Shown: positions 26,060 through 36,153 of the stretch, in pieces
Layout of the letters: each line of letters opens with the position of its first letter
Numbering within the stretch: position 1 is the stretch's first letter
DNA from: an uncultured Pseudoxanthomonas sp.
Lineage (GTDB): Bacteria; Pseudomonadota; Gammaproteobacteria; Xanthomonadales; Xanthomonadaceae
DNA length: 64,000 bases
Reading direction: 5' to 3'
Assembly: GCA_946479745.1 (NCBI GenBank)
Contig: CAMLGZ010000007.1
Coordinates: 70,142 to 134,141, forward strand
The notes under the pieces: generated by a model
The model's database searches: none
Told to the model about the DNA's origin: nothing
What the model saw: only the letters and a program-made list of their open reading frames with translations
Translations under genes and position numbers: made by a program

Positions 26060-26947
26060 ATGACGCAACGCAAAGGCATAATCCTGGCCGGCGGGTCCGG
26101 CACACGTTTGTATCCGATCACCCAGACCGTCAGCAAGCAACTGCTGCCTGTCTACGATAAACCGATGATCTATTACCCGCTCAGCGTACTGATGCTGGCG
26201 GGGATACGCGAAGTGCTGGTGATCAATACGCCGCATGAGCAGGCTTTGTTCAAGCAGTTGCTCGGCGATGGTTCGCAATGGGGCATGCGCATCGAATATG
26301 CGCCGCAGCCAAGCCCCGACGGGCTGGCACAAGCGTACTTGATCGGCAAGGACTTCGTTGCCGGACAGCCGAGCTGCCTGGTGTTGGGCGACAATATCTT
26401 TCACGGTCCCGGCCTGACCGAAACGCTCAAGCGCGCCGATGCCCGCGAGCATGGCGCTACGGTGTTCGGCTATTGGGTCAACGACCCGCAAAGATACGGT
26501 GTAGCCGAATTTGATGAAGGCGGCAGGGTGGTTGGACTGGAAGAAAAACCCGCAAAGCCGCGCTCGAATTATGCGGTCACGGGCTTGTATTTCTATGATG
26601 GACGCGCCAGCGACTATGCCGCTTCATTGAAACCGTCGGAACGCGGAGAGCTAGAAATCACAGACCTCAATCGTTGCTATCTGGACGACGGTTCATTGCA
26701 TTTGGAGCCGTTGGGACGCGGTTTCGCGTGGCTGGATACCGGCACGCATCAATCCTTGCTGGAGGCTTCCAACTTCATTGAGACGATCGAGGCCAGGCAA
26801 GGGTTGCGTGTCTGTTGCCCTGAGGAAATCGCTTTCGGAAACCGATGGATCGATGCCGTGCAACTCGAAAAACTTGCGGCACCGCTTGCCAAGAATGGGT
26901 ATGGACAATACCTGCTTTCGCTTATCACTCGCGGTGTTGTTCGATGA
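26060..26947 (+). CDS. rmlA: glucose-1-phosphate thymidylyltransferase
   Basis: A 295-residue nucleotidyltransferase that makes dTDP-glucose, the first step of dTDP-rhamnose synthesis. The signature [16 protein letters not shown] is at the N terminus, followed by [20 protein letters not shown] and [10 protein letters not shown]. Full family length. The start codon has AAGGAAAG 10 nt upstream. The stop overlaps rmlC as ATGA. Confidence 0.95.
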   Translation: MTQRKGIILAGGSGTRLYPITQTVSKQLLPVYDKPMIYYPLSVLMLAGIREVLVINTPHEQALFKQLLGDGSQWGMRIEYAPQPSPDGLAQAYLIGKDFVAGQPSCLVLGDNIFHGPGLTETLKRADAREHGATVFGYWVNDPQRYGVAEFDEGGRVVGLEEKPAKPRSNYAVTGLYFYDGRASDYAASLKPSERGELEITDLNRCYLDDGSLHLEPLGRGFAWLDTGTHQSLLEASNFIETIEARQGLRVCCPEEIAFGNRWIDAVQLEKLAAPLAKNGYGQYLLSLITRGVVR

Positions 26948-27501
26948 AGGTCATCGAAACCAGCCTGCCCGGTTGCGTAGTGATCGAACCAGCTGTCTTC
27001 GGCGATGAGCGCGGCTTCTTCTTTGAAACCTGGAACGCCGACCGTTACGGACAGCTTGGTCTTCCCGACAAGTTCGTGCAAAGCAACGTGTCTTCTTCCG
27101 CGCGCGGCGTATTGCGTGGCCTGCATTACCAGTGGCCAAAATCACAAGGCAAACTCCTGAGCGTGCTTGAAGGCGAAGTTTACGATGTTGCGGTGGATAT
27201 CCGTCGAGGCTCCCCCACTTTCGGGCATTGGGACGCCGTGATTCTTAGTGCAGAGAACAAGCGCCAATTCTGGATACCGGAAGGTTTCGCCCATGGGTTC
27301 GCCGTGCTTTCAGAGCGTGCGATATTCAGTTACCTGTGCACTGCCCAATACGATAAATTCGCGGATGCGAGTATCCGCTGGAACGATGCCGACATAGCGA
27401 TCGACTGGCCGATCGATGCGCCGCTGCTGTCCGATAAGGATGCTGTCGCGCCATTCCTTAAGGATGTGGCGCCTGAGCGTCTACCCGTTTTCATCGCATG
27501 A
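26944..27501 (+). CDS. rmlC: dTDP-4-dehydrorhamnose 3,5-epimerase
   Basis: A 185-residue cupin-fold epimerase. Visible are [29 protein letters not shown] with the catalytic His region, and [15 protein letters not shown]. It acts on dTDP-4-dehydro-6-deoxyglucose, the RmlB product. The start at 26944 overlaps the rmlA stop (ATGA), and its stop overlaps rmlD in the same way, so the operon is translationally coupled. Confidence 0.95.
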   Translation: MKVIETSLPGCVVIEPAVFGDERGFFFETWNADRYGQLGLPDKFVQSNVSSSARGVLRGLHYQWPKSQGKLLSVLEGEVYDVAVDIRRGSPTFGHWDAVILSAENKRQFWIPEGFAHGFAVLSERAIFSYLCTAQYDKFADASIRWNDADIAIDWPIDAPLLSDKDAVAPFLKDVAPERLPVFIA

Positions 27502-28400
27502 AGATCCTGCTGCTGGGCGCGAATGGCCAGGTCGGCCACGAATTGAGGCGCAGTCTGGCCCCCTTGGGACAGATCATCGCCACTACTCGCAGCGGTGTGT
27601 TGGGGAATGGCGTTGCATGTGAAGTCGCCGATTTCGATCAGCCGGACTCGTTGCCGGCGCTGGTCGACCGCACTTCGCCCGATGTGGTGGTCAATGCCGC
27701 GGCCTACACCGCGGTGGATCGCGCTGAAACCGAAGTCGACGCGGCATTCCGCGCCAATGCGGAATCACCAGGCGTGCTGGCCGCGGAGTGCGCAAGACGT
27801 GGTGCGAAACTGGTGCATTACTCCACGGACTACGTGTTTCCGGGCGATGGCAGCTGGCCGTATCGCGAGGACGATGCCACGTCTCCGCTTGGCGTGTACG
27901 GCGCGAGCAAGCTGGCTGGCGAAGACGCAATCCGCAACGCTGGAGGCTCGCATCTGATCTTCCGCACGGCATGGGTCTATGCCTCGCACGGCCACAACTT
28001 CTTACGGACCATGATGCGGCTGGGTACGGAGCGCGACGAATTACGCGTGGTCGCCGACCAGATCGGCACGCCGACGCCGGCGGCGTTGATCGCCGACGTC
28101 ACCGCCCAGGTCATCGCCTCTTCACCGCAGGCGAGCGGCGTGTTCCACCTCGCCGCGGAAGGCCAGACCAGCTGGCATGGGTTCGCCGAAGCCATCTTCG
28201 CTGGCGCGCATCGGCGCGGCCTGCTCGCACGCGAGCCGCGGGTGCTGCCGATCGCCACCGCGGACTATCCGACGCCGGCCAAACGGCCGGCGTATTCCCG
28301 GCTCGATACCTTGCGTCTGCGCCGTGACATGGCGATAGCCTTGCCCTCATGGGAGCAAGGGTTGGACCGGGTGCTGGACGAGCTCGTTGCCGGAGCCTGA
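27498..28400 (+). CDS. rmlD: dTDP-4-dehydrorhamnose reductase
   Basis: A 300-residue reductase completing dTDP-L-rhamnose. NADP loop GANGQVG is near the N terminus, VNAAAYTAVDRAE near residue 60, Tyr-x3-Lys in YGASKLAGE, and DQIGTPTP as the substrate-binding segment. Last gene of rmlBACD. Unlike the clusters I know from Xanthomonas, no further LPS or sugar-nucleotide gene follows; the next gene is an S9 peptidase. Confidence 0.95.
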   Translation: MKILLLGANGQVGHELRRSLAPLGQIIATTRSGVLGNGVACEVADFDQPDSLPALVDRTSPDVVVNAAAYTAVDRAETEVDAAFRANAESPGVLAAECARRGAKLVHYSTDYVFPGDGSWPYREDDATSPLGVYGASKLAGEDAIRNAGGSHLIFRTAWVYASHGHNFLRTMMRLGTERDELRVVADQIGTPTPAALIADVTAQVIASSPQASGVFHLAAEGQTSWHGFAEAIFAGAHRRGLLAREPRVLPIATADYPTPAKRPAYSRLDTLRLRRDMAIALPSWEQGLDRVLDELVAGA

Positions 28401-28552
28401 ACCGGATTCCCGCCGCAGGCAGGTGTCAGGCCAGACCGGGAGCGAGAGGTGTGGTTACGATCGGCTATTGCTGCGGTTACCATGAGTCCAATGCGGGTTG
28501 TCCGGGGGGGGCTGGCCCGCATTTCTTTCTAATCGAAATCGGGGATCGGCAG

Positions 28553-30529
28553 ATGAAATACCGGGCGGTTGCAATTGCTCTCGTGCTGGGGATGGTCGCG
28601 CCCGCACGCGCGCAGGTGGATGTGGACCACTACATCAAGAAGAACGAGTTCAACGACATCCAGATATCGCCCGATGGGCTGTATCTTGCGGCGACGATTC
28701 CATTCGGGGACCGCACCGGCCTGGCCGTGCTGCGACGCTCGGACTCGAAGGTCATGAGCTCGTTCGCGCTGGGCAAGAACAACCACGTCGAGGATTTCTT
28801 CTGGGCCAACAAGGAGCGCTTGCTGGTCACCGTATCGCAGAAGATCGGCATGCTGGAGGAGCCGCAATCCACCGGCGAGATTCTGGGCATGAATTTCGAT
28901 GACAAGGCTCCGGATCTGCTTATCGGATACCGCGCCGCCAGTACCATGCTGACCGGAACGAACATCCGTACCAGCAAAAGCGAACTGGTTGCCGCGATAA
29001 ACGTAGCCCCCATCCCGGGAGACGATCGCAATATCATCGTGACTGTCACTCCTTATGGCGAGGACGAGAGCTGGCGCCGTGCCGACCGCATGGACATCTA
29101 TACCGGCCGCCGCGTCACGGTCGCCCGTCCGCCCGTCAAGGGTGCTTCCTTCCACGTCGACAACAAGGGCGTAGTGCGCTTCGCCGTGGGTTCCGAATAC
29201 GACAACGCCAGCAAGCTGTACCACCGCGACAGCGATGATGCCGAATGGAAGCTGATCAACGACGAGAATGCCAGCGGCCACATCGAATGGCCGCTCGGGT
29301 TTTCCGAGGACAACCGTACCGCCTACCTGCAAGCGGAGCAGGCTCAGGGACCGGACGCAATCATCGCTTACGACACTGTCACCGGGCAGCGCAAGGAGCT
29401 GTTGCGTGACGGAATGTCGGATCCCACCGTCATCATCCCCCGTTTTGGCGCCTCGCAAGCGCCGGTAGGTGCGCTGTACCTGGATGGTCGCCCGCACACC
29501 CGGTTCTTCGATCCCAAAAGCACGGAAGCGCGCCTGTACCAGATGCTGCAGGAGGCATTCCCTGGCGATTCCGTCGTTGTGACCTCCACCACCGATGACG
29601 GGAAAATCGCGCTGGTCAGCACCTCCTCGGACCGTAATCCAGGCAGCTTCTACCTCTTCGATACCCAGGCCATGAAAGCTTCCTACGTGCTCAGCCGCCG
29701 GGGCTGGATCGATCCCGGGAAAATGGCTGTGGTCAAACCGGTTGAGTTGAAAGCGCGCGATGGTATGGCGATGCGTGGCTACCTTACATTGCCGCCGGGG
29801 AAGCCGGAGCGCGGCCTGCCATTGGTGATCCTGCCGCATGGCGGGCCTTTCGGCGCTTTTGACCGGTGGACCTTCGATATGGAACCGCAGATCCTCGCTG
29901 CCGCAGGCTACGCGGTGTTGCAGGTGAACTATCGTGGTTCTTCAAATTACGGGCGCGCTTTCAGCCAAGCCGGTGCGCAGCAGTGGGGCGGCACCATGCA
30001 GGACGATCTCACCGACGCGACGCATTGGGCCATTGACCAGGGCATAGCCGACCGTAGCCGCATATGCATGTACGGCGCCAGCTATGGCGCCTACGCATCG
30101 CTGATGGGTGCGGCAAAAGAACCGGACCTGTATCGATGCGCGGCGGGTTATGTCGGCGTCTACGACCTGGTCACGCTCAGCGCGCAGGAAAGCCGCGAAA
30201 GCAAGCGCATGAGCACTTGGACATCGGAGTGGATGGGAAAGGGTGAAGGGCTGGCATCGGTGTCGCCGAACCGCATCGCGAACCGCATCAAAGTGCCGGT
30301 GTTCCTCGCTGCCGGCGGCGAAGACGAGACCGCTCCGATCGAGCAAAGCGAGAAGATGGAGCGTGCGCTGAAGCAGGCTGGTGTGCCGGTAGAAACGTTG
30401 TACTACCGCACCGAAGGGCACGGTTTCTACACTGCCGAGCATCAGCGCGAGTACTACACAAGGCTGCTGGCTTTCCTCGCGCGCAACCTCGGCGGAGCTT
30501 CGGCGACACGCGAAACGGCGGCCGAATAG
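28553..30529 (+). CDS. secreted S9-family prolyl-oligopeptidase-like peptidase
   Basis: A 658-residue protein with signal peptide ending at PARAQ (residue 21). The N-terminal half is a beta-propeller region (DIQISPDGLYLAATIPFGDRTGLAVL). The C-terminal alpha/beta hydrolase domain has Ser510 in GASYGAY, an Asp in AGGEDETAP and His in TEGHGF. Such enzymes release or trim small peptides in the periplasm. The start at 28553 is chosen for the signal peptide; an ATG-like frame upstream overlaps rmlD. It converges with the POT transporter gene. Confidence 0.88.
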   Translation: MKYRAVAIALVLGMVAPARAQVDVDHYIKKNEFNDIQISPDGLYLAATIPFGDRTGLAVLRRSDSKVMSSFALGKNNHVEDFFWANKERLLVTVSQKIGMLEEPQSTGEILGMNFDDKAPDLLIGYRAASTMLTGTNIRTSKSELVAAINVAPIPGDDRNIIVTVTPYGEDESWRRADRMDIYTGRRVTVARPPVKGASFHVDNKGVVRFAVGSEYDNASKLYHRDSDDAEWKLINDENASGHIEWPLGFSEDNRTAYLQAEQAQGPDAIIAYDTVTGQRKELLRDGMSDPTVIIPRFGASQAPVGALYLDGRPHTRFFDPKSTEARLYQMLQEAFPGDSVVVTSTTDDGKIALVSTSSDRNPGSFYLFDTQAMKASYVLSRRGWIDPGKMAVVKPVELKARDGMAMRGYLTLPPGKPERGLPLVILPHGGPFGAFDRWTFDMEPQILAAAGYAVLQVNYRGSSNYGRAFSQAGAQQWGGTMQDDLTDATHWAIDQGIADRSRICMYGASYGAYASLMGAAKEPDLYRCAAGYVGVYDLVTLSAQESRESKRMSTWTSEWMGKGEGLASVSPNRIANRIKVPVFLAAGGEDETAPIEQSEKMERALKQAGVPVETLYYRTEGHGFYTAEHQREYYTRLLAFLARNLGGASATRETAAE

Positions 30530-30545
30530 ATTCCTTGAATTGGAA

Positions 30546-30581
30546 ACAAGGCAAAGGCGTCAATCGGCGCCTTTGTCTTGT
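30546..30581. terminator. bidirectional hairpin between converging genes
   Basis: A 14-bp stem with one G-T wobble (left ACAAGGCAAAGGCG at 30546-30559, right 30568-30581) and an 8-nt loop, midway between the S9 peptidase stop and the POT transporter stop. There is no long T-run, so it may act as a protective 3' end as much as a terminator. Confidence 0.55.
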
Positions 30582-30595
30582 GCGCCCGATGTCGG

Positions 30596-32410
30596 TTAAC
30601 GAACCCCATGCATCATCCGTTTCAACAGGGGAGCCAGCAGGAAAGCCACCGCTGCGCAACCCAGCCCCACCCACATCAGCAACCAGAACAAGTCCGCGTA
30701 TTTTTCCGCGGCTTCGGCGAAGTTCATGACTTCGCCTTCCGGTATCTCTATCGCAGCCAGTTTGCCGAACTGCGCGGCCAGCGTTTCCGAGAAAGCGGTG
30801 GCCAGAAACCAGGTGCCCATCATCAGGCTGACCACGCGCGGCATCGACAGCTGGGTCACGGCGGACAGTCCCACGGGTGCCAGGCACATCTCGCCGATTT
30901 CCAATATCAGATAGGCCAGCACCAGCCACCACACGCTGGCCATCTGGCCGGTTTCGCCGACCTGCTGCGCGGCCCAGGCCAGGGGAATAAAGGACAGGCC
31001 GGCGAACATCAGGCCCAGTGCCGATTTGAACGGCTTGGAAGGGTCGCGCCCGCGCTTGCCCAGCCACGCCCACAATGCGGCAAAAACCGGCGCGAGTACC
31101 ACCAGGAAGAAGGCGCCGAGATAGGTCAATGAGCCGGCCGTCTGCGGTAGCACCACGCAGTCGCGCACCAGGCAGACCAGCATGATCGCGCTCACTGCTA
31201 TGAAGAGCAGGCGCGGCATCGCGGATTCTGGCGTGCGGTCGGACAGCCTTGCGGCAAGCATGAACGAGAGCGGCGCCAGCAATAGGGAGTAGGTGGACCA
31301 CGGCGCGGTCTGCACGAACAACGAGAGGTTGGTGATCCAATCCGCGGTCCATTCGAAAGGCTGCAAAGGCGCGACCAATGAGGGCACGATATCTTTGGTC
31401 AGCAGGCGGTCGTTGAAGGTCACCCAGGAGCCGTAGGTCTGCTCGTACAGGGTGAAGAACACCAGGCACATGAAGATCATGGCCATCAGCGCGAGCATCT
31501 GCTGCCGTTGCGCCGGCGTGCACTTGGAAAGAATGAACCAGCCGAACCAGACCAGCACGGCAGCCAACACCGCCAGCATCAGCATCAGCGCCAGCGGTAT
31601 TTCCCCGCCCAGGGCGAAGGCGCCGTTGCCCGAAGCCCACATCAACCAGGCGATCGGGAGCACACCCAGTAACGCAAAAGCGTAGATCAACCATTCGCGC
31701 GGCAGGCCCAGCACGCGTTCGCGCAGCAGTGCGGGCTCGCGCGGTTCGGCATGGCCGTGCAGGTATTTCTGTCCCCACAGGAACAGCACCAGGCCCAGCA
31801 GCATGCCGATGCCCGCCGCGCCGAAGCCGTACTTCCAGCCCAGCGTCTCGCCCAGGTAACCGCAGACCAGCGATGCGAACAACGCGCCCAGGTTGATGCC
31901 CGCATAGAAAAGCGAGAAGCCCGAATCGCGGCGCGGATCGTTTTCCCCGTACAACTTGCCGACGATGGTGGAGATGTTGGGTTTGAGGAAACCCACGCCC
32001 ATGATGATCAGCGCCAGCGACAGATAGGTGTAGCGCAGCGAACTCTCGTCGCGCATGACCTGGCCGCCTACAGTGATCGCAGCGTTGCCTTCGAAGGCCA
32101 TGCCCGCATGCCCCAGCACCAGCAGCAGGCCGCCGAACACCACTGCCTTGCGCATGCCCAGCCAGCGGTCCGCCAGCAGTCCGCCGATCACGGGGATGCA
32201 GTACACCAGGCCCCCGTAGGCCCCCAGCAGGTCGTAACCGGCCTTGTCCGGGAACAGGTGGTACTTGGTGAGGTAAAGCAGCAGCAGCGCCTTCATGCCG
32301 TAGAAGGAGAAGCGCTCCCACATTTCGGTGAAGAAGCAGACGTACACGCCTTTGGGGTGGCCGAGGAAGTCCTCGCGCGCCGGGATCGCCGACAGGGTGG
32401 AAGCGGACAA
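30596..32410 (-). CDS. POT/PTR-family proton-coupled peptide transporter
   Basis: A 604-residue membrane protein of the major facilitator superfamily. The family's first-helix motif appears as FFTEMWERFSFYGMKALLLLYL (E-x-x-E-R-F-x-x-Y/F-G), and the second signature as SGFSLFYAGINLGALFASLVCGYLGE. Twelve to fourteen hydrophobic segments are visible. It should import di- and tripeptides with protons. It diverges from an OPT oligopeptide transporter across a 113-nt gap. Confidence 0.9.
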   Translation of the reverse strand: MSASTLSAIPAREDFLGHPKGVYVCFFTEMWERFSFYGMKALLLLYLTKYHLFPDKAGYDLLGAYGGLVYCIPVIGGLLADRWLGMRKAVVFGGLLLVLGHAGMAFEGNAAITVGGQVMRDESSLRYTYLSLALIIMGVGFLKPNISTIVGKLYGENDPRRDSGFSLFYAGINLGALFASLVCGYLGETLGWKYGFGAAGIGMLLGLVLFLWGQKYLHGHAEPREPALLRERVLGLPREWLIYAFALLGVLPIAWLMWASGNGAFALGGEIPLALMLMLAVLAAVLVWFGWFILSKCTPAQRQQMLALMAMIFMCLVFFTLYEQTYGSWVTFNDRLLTKDIVPSLVAPLQPFEWTADWITNLSLFVQTAPWSTYSLLLAPLSFMLAARLSDRTPESAMPRLLFIAVSAIMLVCLVRDCVVLPQTAGSLTYLGAFFLVVLAPVFAALWAWLGKRGRDPSKPFKSALGLMFAGLSFIPLAWAAQQVGETGQMASVWWLVLAYLILEIGEMCLAPVGLSAVTQLSMPRVVSLMMGTWFLATAFSETLAAQFGKLAAIEIPEGEVMNFAEAAEKYADLFWLLMWVGLGCAAVAFLLAPLLKRMMHGVR

Positions 32411-32523
32411 AGGCGCATCCTGGGTGGAAAGCCGGAGTATAGCCGCGCGCCGCCAGTATCCCGTGCTGGACTTGCCGGTGGCTTCCTTATAGCGTGTCGG
32501 CTCCTTGAAGCCCTGGGATTTGC

Positions 32524-34473
32524 ATGAACAGCGCGCAGACGCCGCAACTTACCTTCCGTGCCGTACTGCTGGCGATCGTGCTGGCGATGATCCTGTCGGC
32601 AGCCAACGCTTATCTGGGGCTGTTCGCCGGCCTGACCATCGCCACCGCCATTCCTGCTGCCGTGGTGTCGATGGGCGTGCTGCGCCTGCTGGGCGGCGGC
32701 ACCATCCTGGAGAACAACATCGTCCAAACCGGCGCTTCGGCGGGTTCGTCGATTGCGGCCGGCGTCATCTTCACCATTCCGGCGCTGATCATCCTGGGCT
32801 ACTGGCAGGACTTCCGTTATTCCTGGGTGCTGGCCATCGCCGGCCTGGGCGGTCTGCTGGGCGTGCTGTTCTCGGTGCCGCTGCGCCGCACCATGATCGT
32901 GGAAGATCCGCTCCCGTTCCCGGAAGGCAAGGCCGCTGCTGAAGTGCTGAAGGCGGGCGAGAATCCCGGCCCGGGTTTGAAGATTCTGGCCATGTCGGCA
33001 GGTATCGGCGCGTTGGTGAAACTGGCCGCGGCCAGCGGCCTGCGCATGATTCCCGACAGCTGGGCGCAGGCGGGTTTCTTCGCCAACGGCAAGGGGCTGG
33101 CCTATCTGGGCACCAATCTTTCGCCCGCGTTGCTGGGCGTCGGTTATATCGTGGGCTTGAACATCGGCATCGTCGTGCTTTCCGGCGCGGTGCTGTCCTG
33201 GCACATCGCCATTCCGCTCTACAACGCCTTCTTCCTGAATAACGATCCGGCTCTTGCGGCACAGATCGCCGGCGCCGGCGCGGTAGACACCGCTTTCGCC
33301 ATCTGGTCCACCAAGGTCCGCTATCTGGGCGTGGGCACCATGCTTATCGGTGGTATGTGGACGCTGTTCTCGCTGCGCAAGTCGCTGGCGTCCGGCATCC
33401 GCAGCGGGTTCGCCGCCGCGCGCAAGGCCAAGGGCGAAGCGGTGGCCGAAACCGACCGCGACCTGCCGATGAAGTGGATGCTGATCGCGCTGGTGGTGTT
33501 CGTGATTCCGCTGGCGCTGCTGTACCAGGCCATCGTGGGGCAGTGGATGGTCAGCATTCCGATGACCATCATCATGATCGTCGCAGGTTTCCTGTTCGTC
33601 TCGGTGTCGGCCTATCTCGCCGGCCTGGTCGGTTCTTCCAACAATCCCGTTTCCGGCATCACCATCGCCACCATCCTGTTCGCTTCGGTGGTTCTGGTGT
33701 TCCTGCTGGGGCGCAATTCCCCGATCGGCGCGGTGGCGGCGATCATGATTGGCGCGGTGGTGTGCTGCGCGGCGGCGGTGGGCGGCGATAATCTGCAGGA
33801 TTTGAAAGCCGGATACATCGTCGGCGCGACGCCGTGGAAACAGCAGCTGATGCTGGCTATCGGCGCTTTCTCATGCGCGTTGATCATGGCGCCGGTGCTG
33901 AATTTGCTGGCTGCCGCCTACGGCATCGGTGCGCCGACCCCGGAGCATCCCAATTCGCTCTCCGCGCCGCAGGCCACATTGATGGCCTCCGTGGCCAAGG
34001 GCATGTTCGGCGGCGTGCTGCCGTGGGGAATGATCGCCATCGGTGCCGGCATCGGCGCGCTCATCATCGCGCTGGACGAATGGTTGAAGTCGCGCGGCGC
34101 GAAATTCCGCGTGCCCGTGTTGGCCGCGGCCATCGGCATCTACCTGCCGCTGGAATTGATGGTGCCCATCTTCCTTGGGGGCCTGCTCTCGCACTTCGTG
34201 CAGCGCAAGCACAAGGTCAACGACGACAACGAAGAAGAGAAGGACCGCATCCACCGTCCCGGTACGTTGTTCTCGGCGGGCCTGATCACCGGCGAGGCGC
34301 TGATGGGCATCGCGATAGCGGTTCCGATCGTGGTTTCGGGAAGCGCGGATGTGCTGGCTTTGCCGGAAGCCTGGCGCTTCAACCAGTGGATCGGGCTGGT
34401 GGTGCTGGCGGTAGTGGGCTGGCTGCTGTATCGCAGCGGCGCCAGGAAGCAAGACCTGCCGCTCACCTCCTGA
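32524..34473 (+). CDS. OPT-family oligopeptide transporter
   Basis: A 649-residue polytopic protein. The N-terminal TFRAVLLAIVLAMILSAANAYLGLFAGLTI and the segment GSSNNPVSGITIATIL (Asn-Pro-Val-Ser-Gly) are the OPT family signatures; PFPEGKAAAEVL after the fourth helix is also typical of the prokaryotic branch. About 14-16 helices are seen. OPT members move oligopeptides or metal chelates. Together with POT and secreted S9 peptidases it fits peptide scavenging. Confidence 0.9.
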   Translation: MNSAQTPQLTFRAVLLAIVLAMILSAANAYLGLFAGLTIATAIPAAVVSMGVLRLLGGGTILENNIVQTGASAGSSIAAGVIFTIPALIILGYWQDFRYSWVLAIAGLGGLLGVLFSVPLRRTMIVEDPLPFPEGKAAAEVLKAGENPGPGLKILAMSAGIGALVKLAAASGLRMIPDSWAQAGFFANGKGLAYLGTNLSPALLGVGYIVGLNIGIVVLSGAVLSWHIAIPLYNAFFLNNDPALAAQIAGAGAVDTAFAIWSTKVRYLGVGTMLIGGMWTLFSLRKSLASGIRSGFAAARKAKGEAVAETDRDLPMKWMLIALVVFVIPLALLYQAIVGQWMVSIPMTIIMIVAGFLFVSVSAYLAGLVGSSNNPVSGITIATILFASVVLVFLLGRNSPIGAVAAIMIGAVVCCAAAVGGDNLQDLKAGYIVGATPWKQQLMLAIGAFSCALIMAPVLNLLAAAYGIGAPTPEHPNSLSAPQATLMASVAKGMFGGVLPWGMIAIGAGIGALIIALDEWLKSRGAKFRVPVLAAAIGIYLPLELMVPIFLGGLLSHFVQRKHKVNDDNEEEKDRIHRPGTLFSAGLITGEALMGIAIAVPIVVSGSADVLALPEAWRFNQWIGLVVLAVVGWLLYRSGARKQDLPLTS

Positions 34474-34533
34474 CGTGGCCGGCTACCGGTTCCGTTCCCG
34501 ATAAAGGAATGGAACCTGCCGCCATCGTTATCG

Positions 34534-36042
34534 CTAGCGTGCCCGCGCGGTAGCGGCGGGCCAATTGAGGTAAATAGGATTGCCGACGAGCAGCAGCTTG
34601 CCGTCGGTGCCCCGCAAGTTGACCCGTAACCAGTGTCGCCCGCCATCGCTGCGCCAATCGAAGCGCAGGTTCTGCACCGTCTGCTTGATGGACAAGTCGG
34701 CCTCAGGTTGGATGATGCGACCGTCCTGGATCACTTCGACGTGCGCGCCGGCAAGATTGTCGGCGCGTATCTCGAATTCGATCAAGCCTCCTGCGGGCGA
34801 CGACAACGTGTCTCCCATCTTCGCTCCGTCATCGCCACTACGTGCGCTGAAAACCAGCGCGCGGTCGCGACTTCCCTGCACATCGACGAAAACATGCCCG
34901 GCACGCAACCCGGCGAGGATTTCCGGCATCGACAGCGCTTGCGCATGCACTACTGTGGTCGGCATCCCGACCGGCCCGCCACCCACGTCCGGCAGCATCC
35001 GGCTGGCATCGTGATTGTCGCTGCCGCCGATGGCGGTCAGGCGATAACCGGCATTCAACAACGATTCCCAGAACGGGATGCCCGAATACGGCGTGTCGGC
35101 ATCCATGCCGTTCACGACCTCTACCGCTTGCAGAAGCGACGGGTCAGCCTTTGGCTGCGCGGTCCAGCCGCAACCCATGCAGATTTCGCCCGACGGCCGC
35201 ACCGGGTGATTGATCGAAACGATGCCCTGCAGGTGTGCCGCATCGCGCAGCAGTGCATTCCAGTCGCGGTTGCCGCCGACTCGAAAGTCCAGCGGCGCAA
35301 CCGGGCCGATCAAATTGGCATGGCCGCTGAAAGTCGTTATTTCGCGTCCCGGCATCAACAAAATGCTGTCGAAATAGGGCTGCAGCTCGCGGATGGCATT
35401 CGCTTGTGAGGTGGTGTTGTGATCGGTGATGGCGATGAAATCCAGTCCGCGTTGCGTCGCCGCTTGGGCGGTCAGGAACAGCGGGCAGGGCACCTTCGCT
35501 CCTTTCGAACTCTTGCAGCTGCCGTCGCTGTGCGCGTCGTGCATGTGCAGATCGCCTCGATACCAGGCCGCTTTCTCCTGCAACGGAGGGTTGGCGATCG
35601 GCGGCTGCCAATACGGCTCGCCTTCGCGGCCCAGCCAGATGCGCGCCGTGAATTCGGCACGCGTGTCTTTGCGGATATTGGGAATGCCCAGCAATAAAGA
35701 CCATCGGCCCGGGCGGATCGCTCCCGGCAGGTAGGAGGGCGTCGCGTCGCTGGCCGACACGGTGAATATCGATTTGTTGCCGCCGCTCCAGCCGCGGAGG
35801 CCATCCGGATCCAGCAGTCCCAGGTCGATGGTGGTCTTGATGTCTCTGCCGGTGTACTCGAACTGTACGGTGATGCGTCCGGTGCCAGCCGGTACGGTGA
35901 ACGGCACTTCGCGATAGCTTTGGTGGTCCTTGCCGGTGATCTCCCCGTGCAAGGTCAGGTCCGGGTTCCTCTCGGCCGCCGCTGCTTCTCTGCCGTTGAA
36001 CAGAAGCAGCATGCACGTCATCGCGACGCTATATAGCTTCAT
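34534..36042 (-). CDS. exported CehA/McbA-type PHP-domain metallohydrolase
   Basis: A 502-residue protein with signal peptide (MKLYSVAMTCMLLLFNGREAAA). A beta-rich N-terminal domain spans about 25-160. The PHP metal site then begins with YRGDLHMHDAHSDG, followed by DFIAITDHNT and a late His in GSDNHDASRM. CehA/McbA proteins hydrolyse esters or carbamates; in other bacteria the fold is phosphoesterase-like. It is 111 nt downstream of a TonB-dependent receptor on the same strand and may process the imported ligand. Confidence 0.75.
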   Translation of the reverse strand: MKLYSVAMTCMLLLFNGREAAAAERNPDLTLHGEITGKDHQSYREVPFTVPAGTGRITVQFEYTGRDIKTTIDLGLLDPDGLRGWSGGNKSIFTVSASDATPSYLPGAIRPGRWSLLLGIPNIRKDTRAEFTARIWLGREGEPYWQPPIANPPLQEKAAWYRGDLHMHDAHSDGSCKSSKGAKVPCPLFLTAQAATQRGLDFIAITDHNTTSQANAIRELQPYFDSILLMPGREITTFSGHANLIGPVAPLDFRVGGNRDWNALLRDAAHLQGIVSINHPVRPSGEICMGCGWTAQPKADPSLLQAVEVVNGMDADTPYSGIPFWESLLNAGYRLTAIGGSDNHDASRMLPDVGGGPVGMPTTVVHAQALSMPEILAGLRAGHVFVDVQGSRDRALVFSARSGDDGAKMGDTLSSPAGGLIEFEIRADNLAGAHVEVIQDGRIIQPEADLSIKQTVQNLRFDWRSDGGRHWLRVNLRGTDGKLLLVGNPIYLNWPAATARAR

Positions 36043-36153
36043 GGTGCTACTCCAGATTCAGGGAGGACACTTCGGATTTCCTTCCGCCGGATTCAATCGC
36101 GCATGCAGATATGGCCTTCCAGGCCAGCGGATGCCGATGTTTCGTCCCCATGT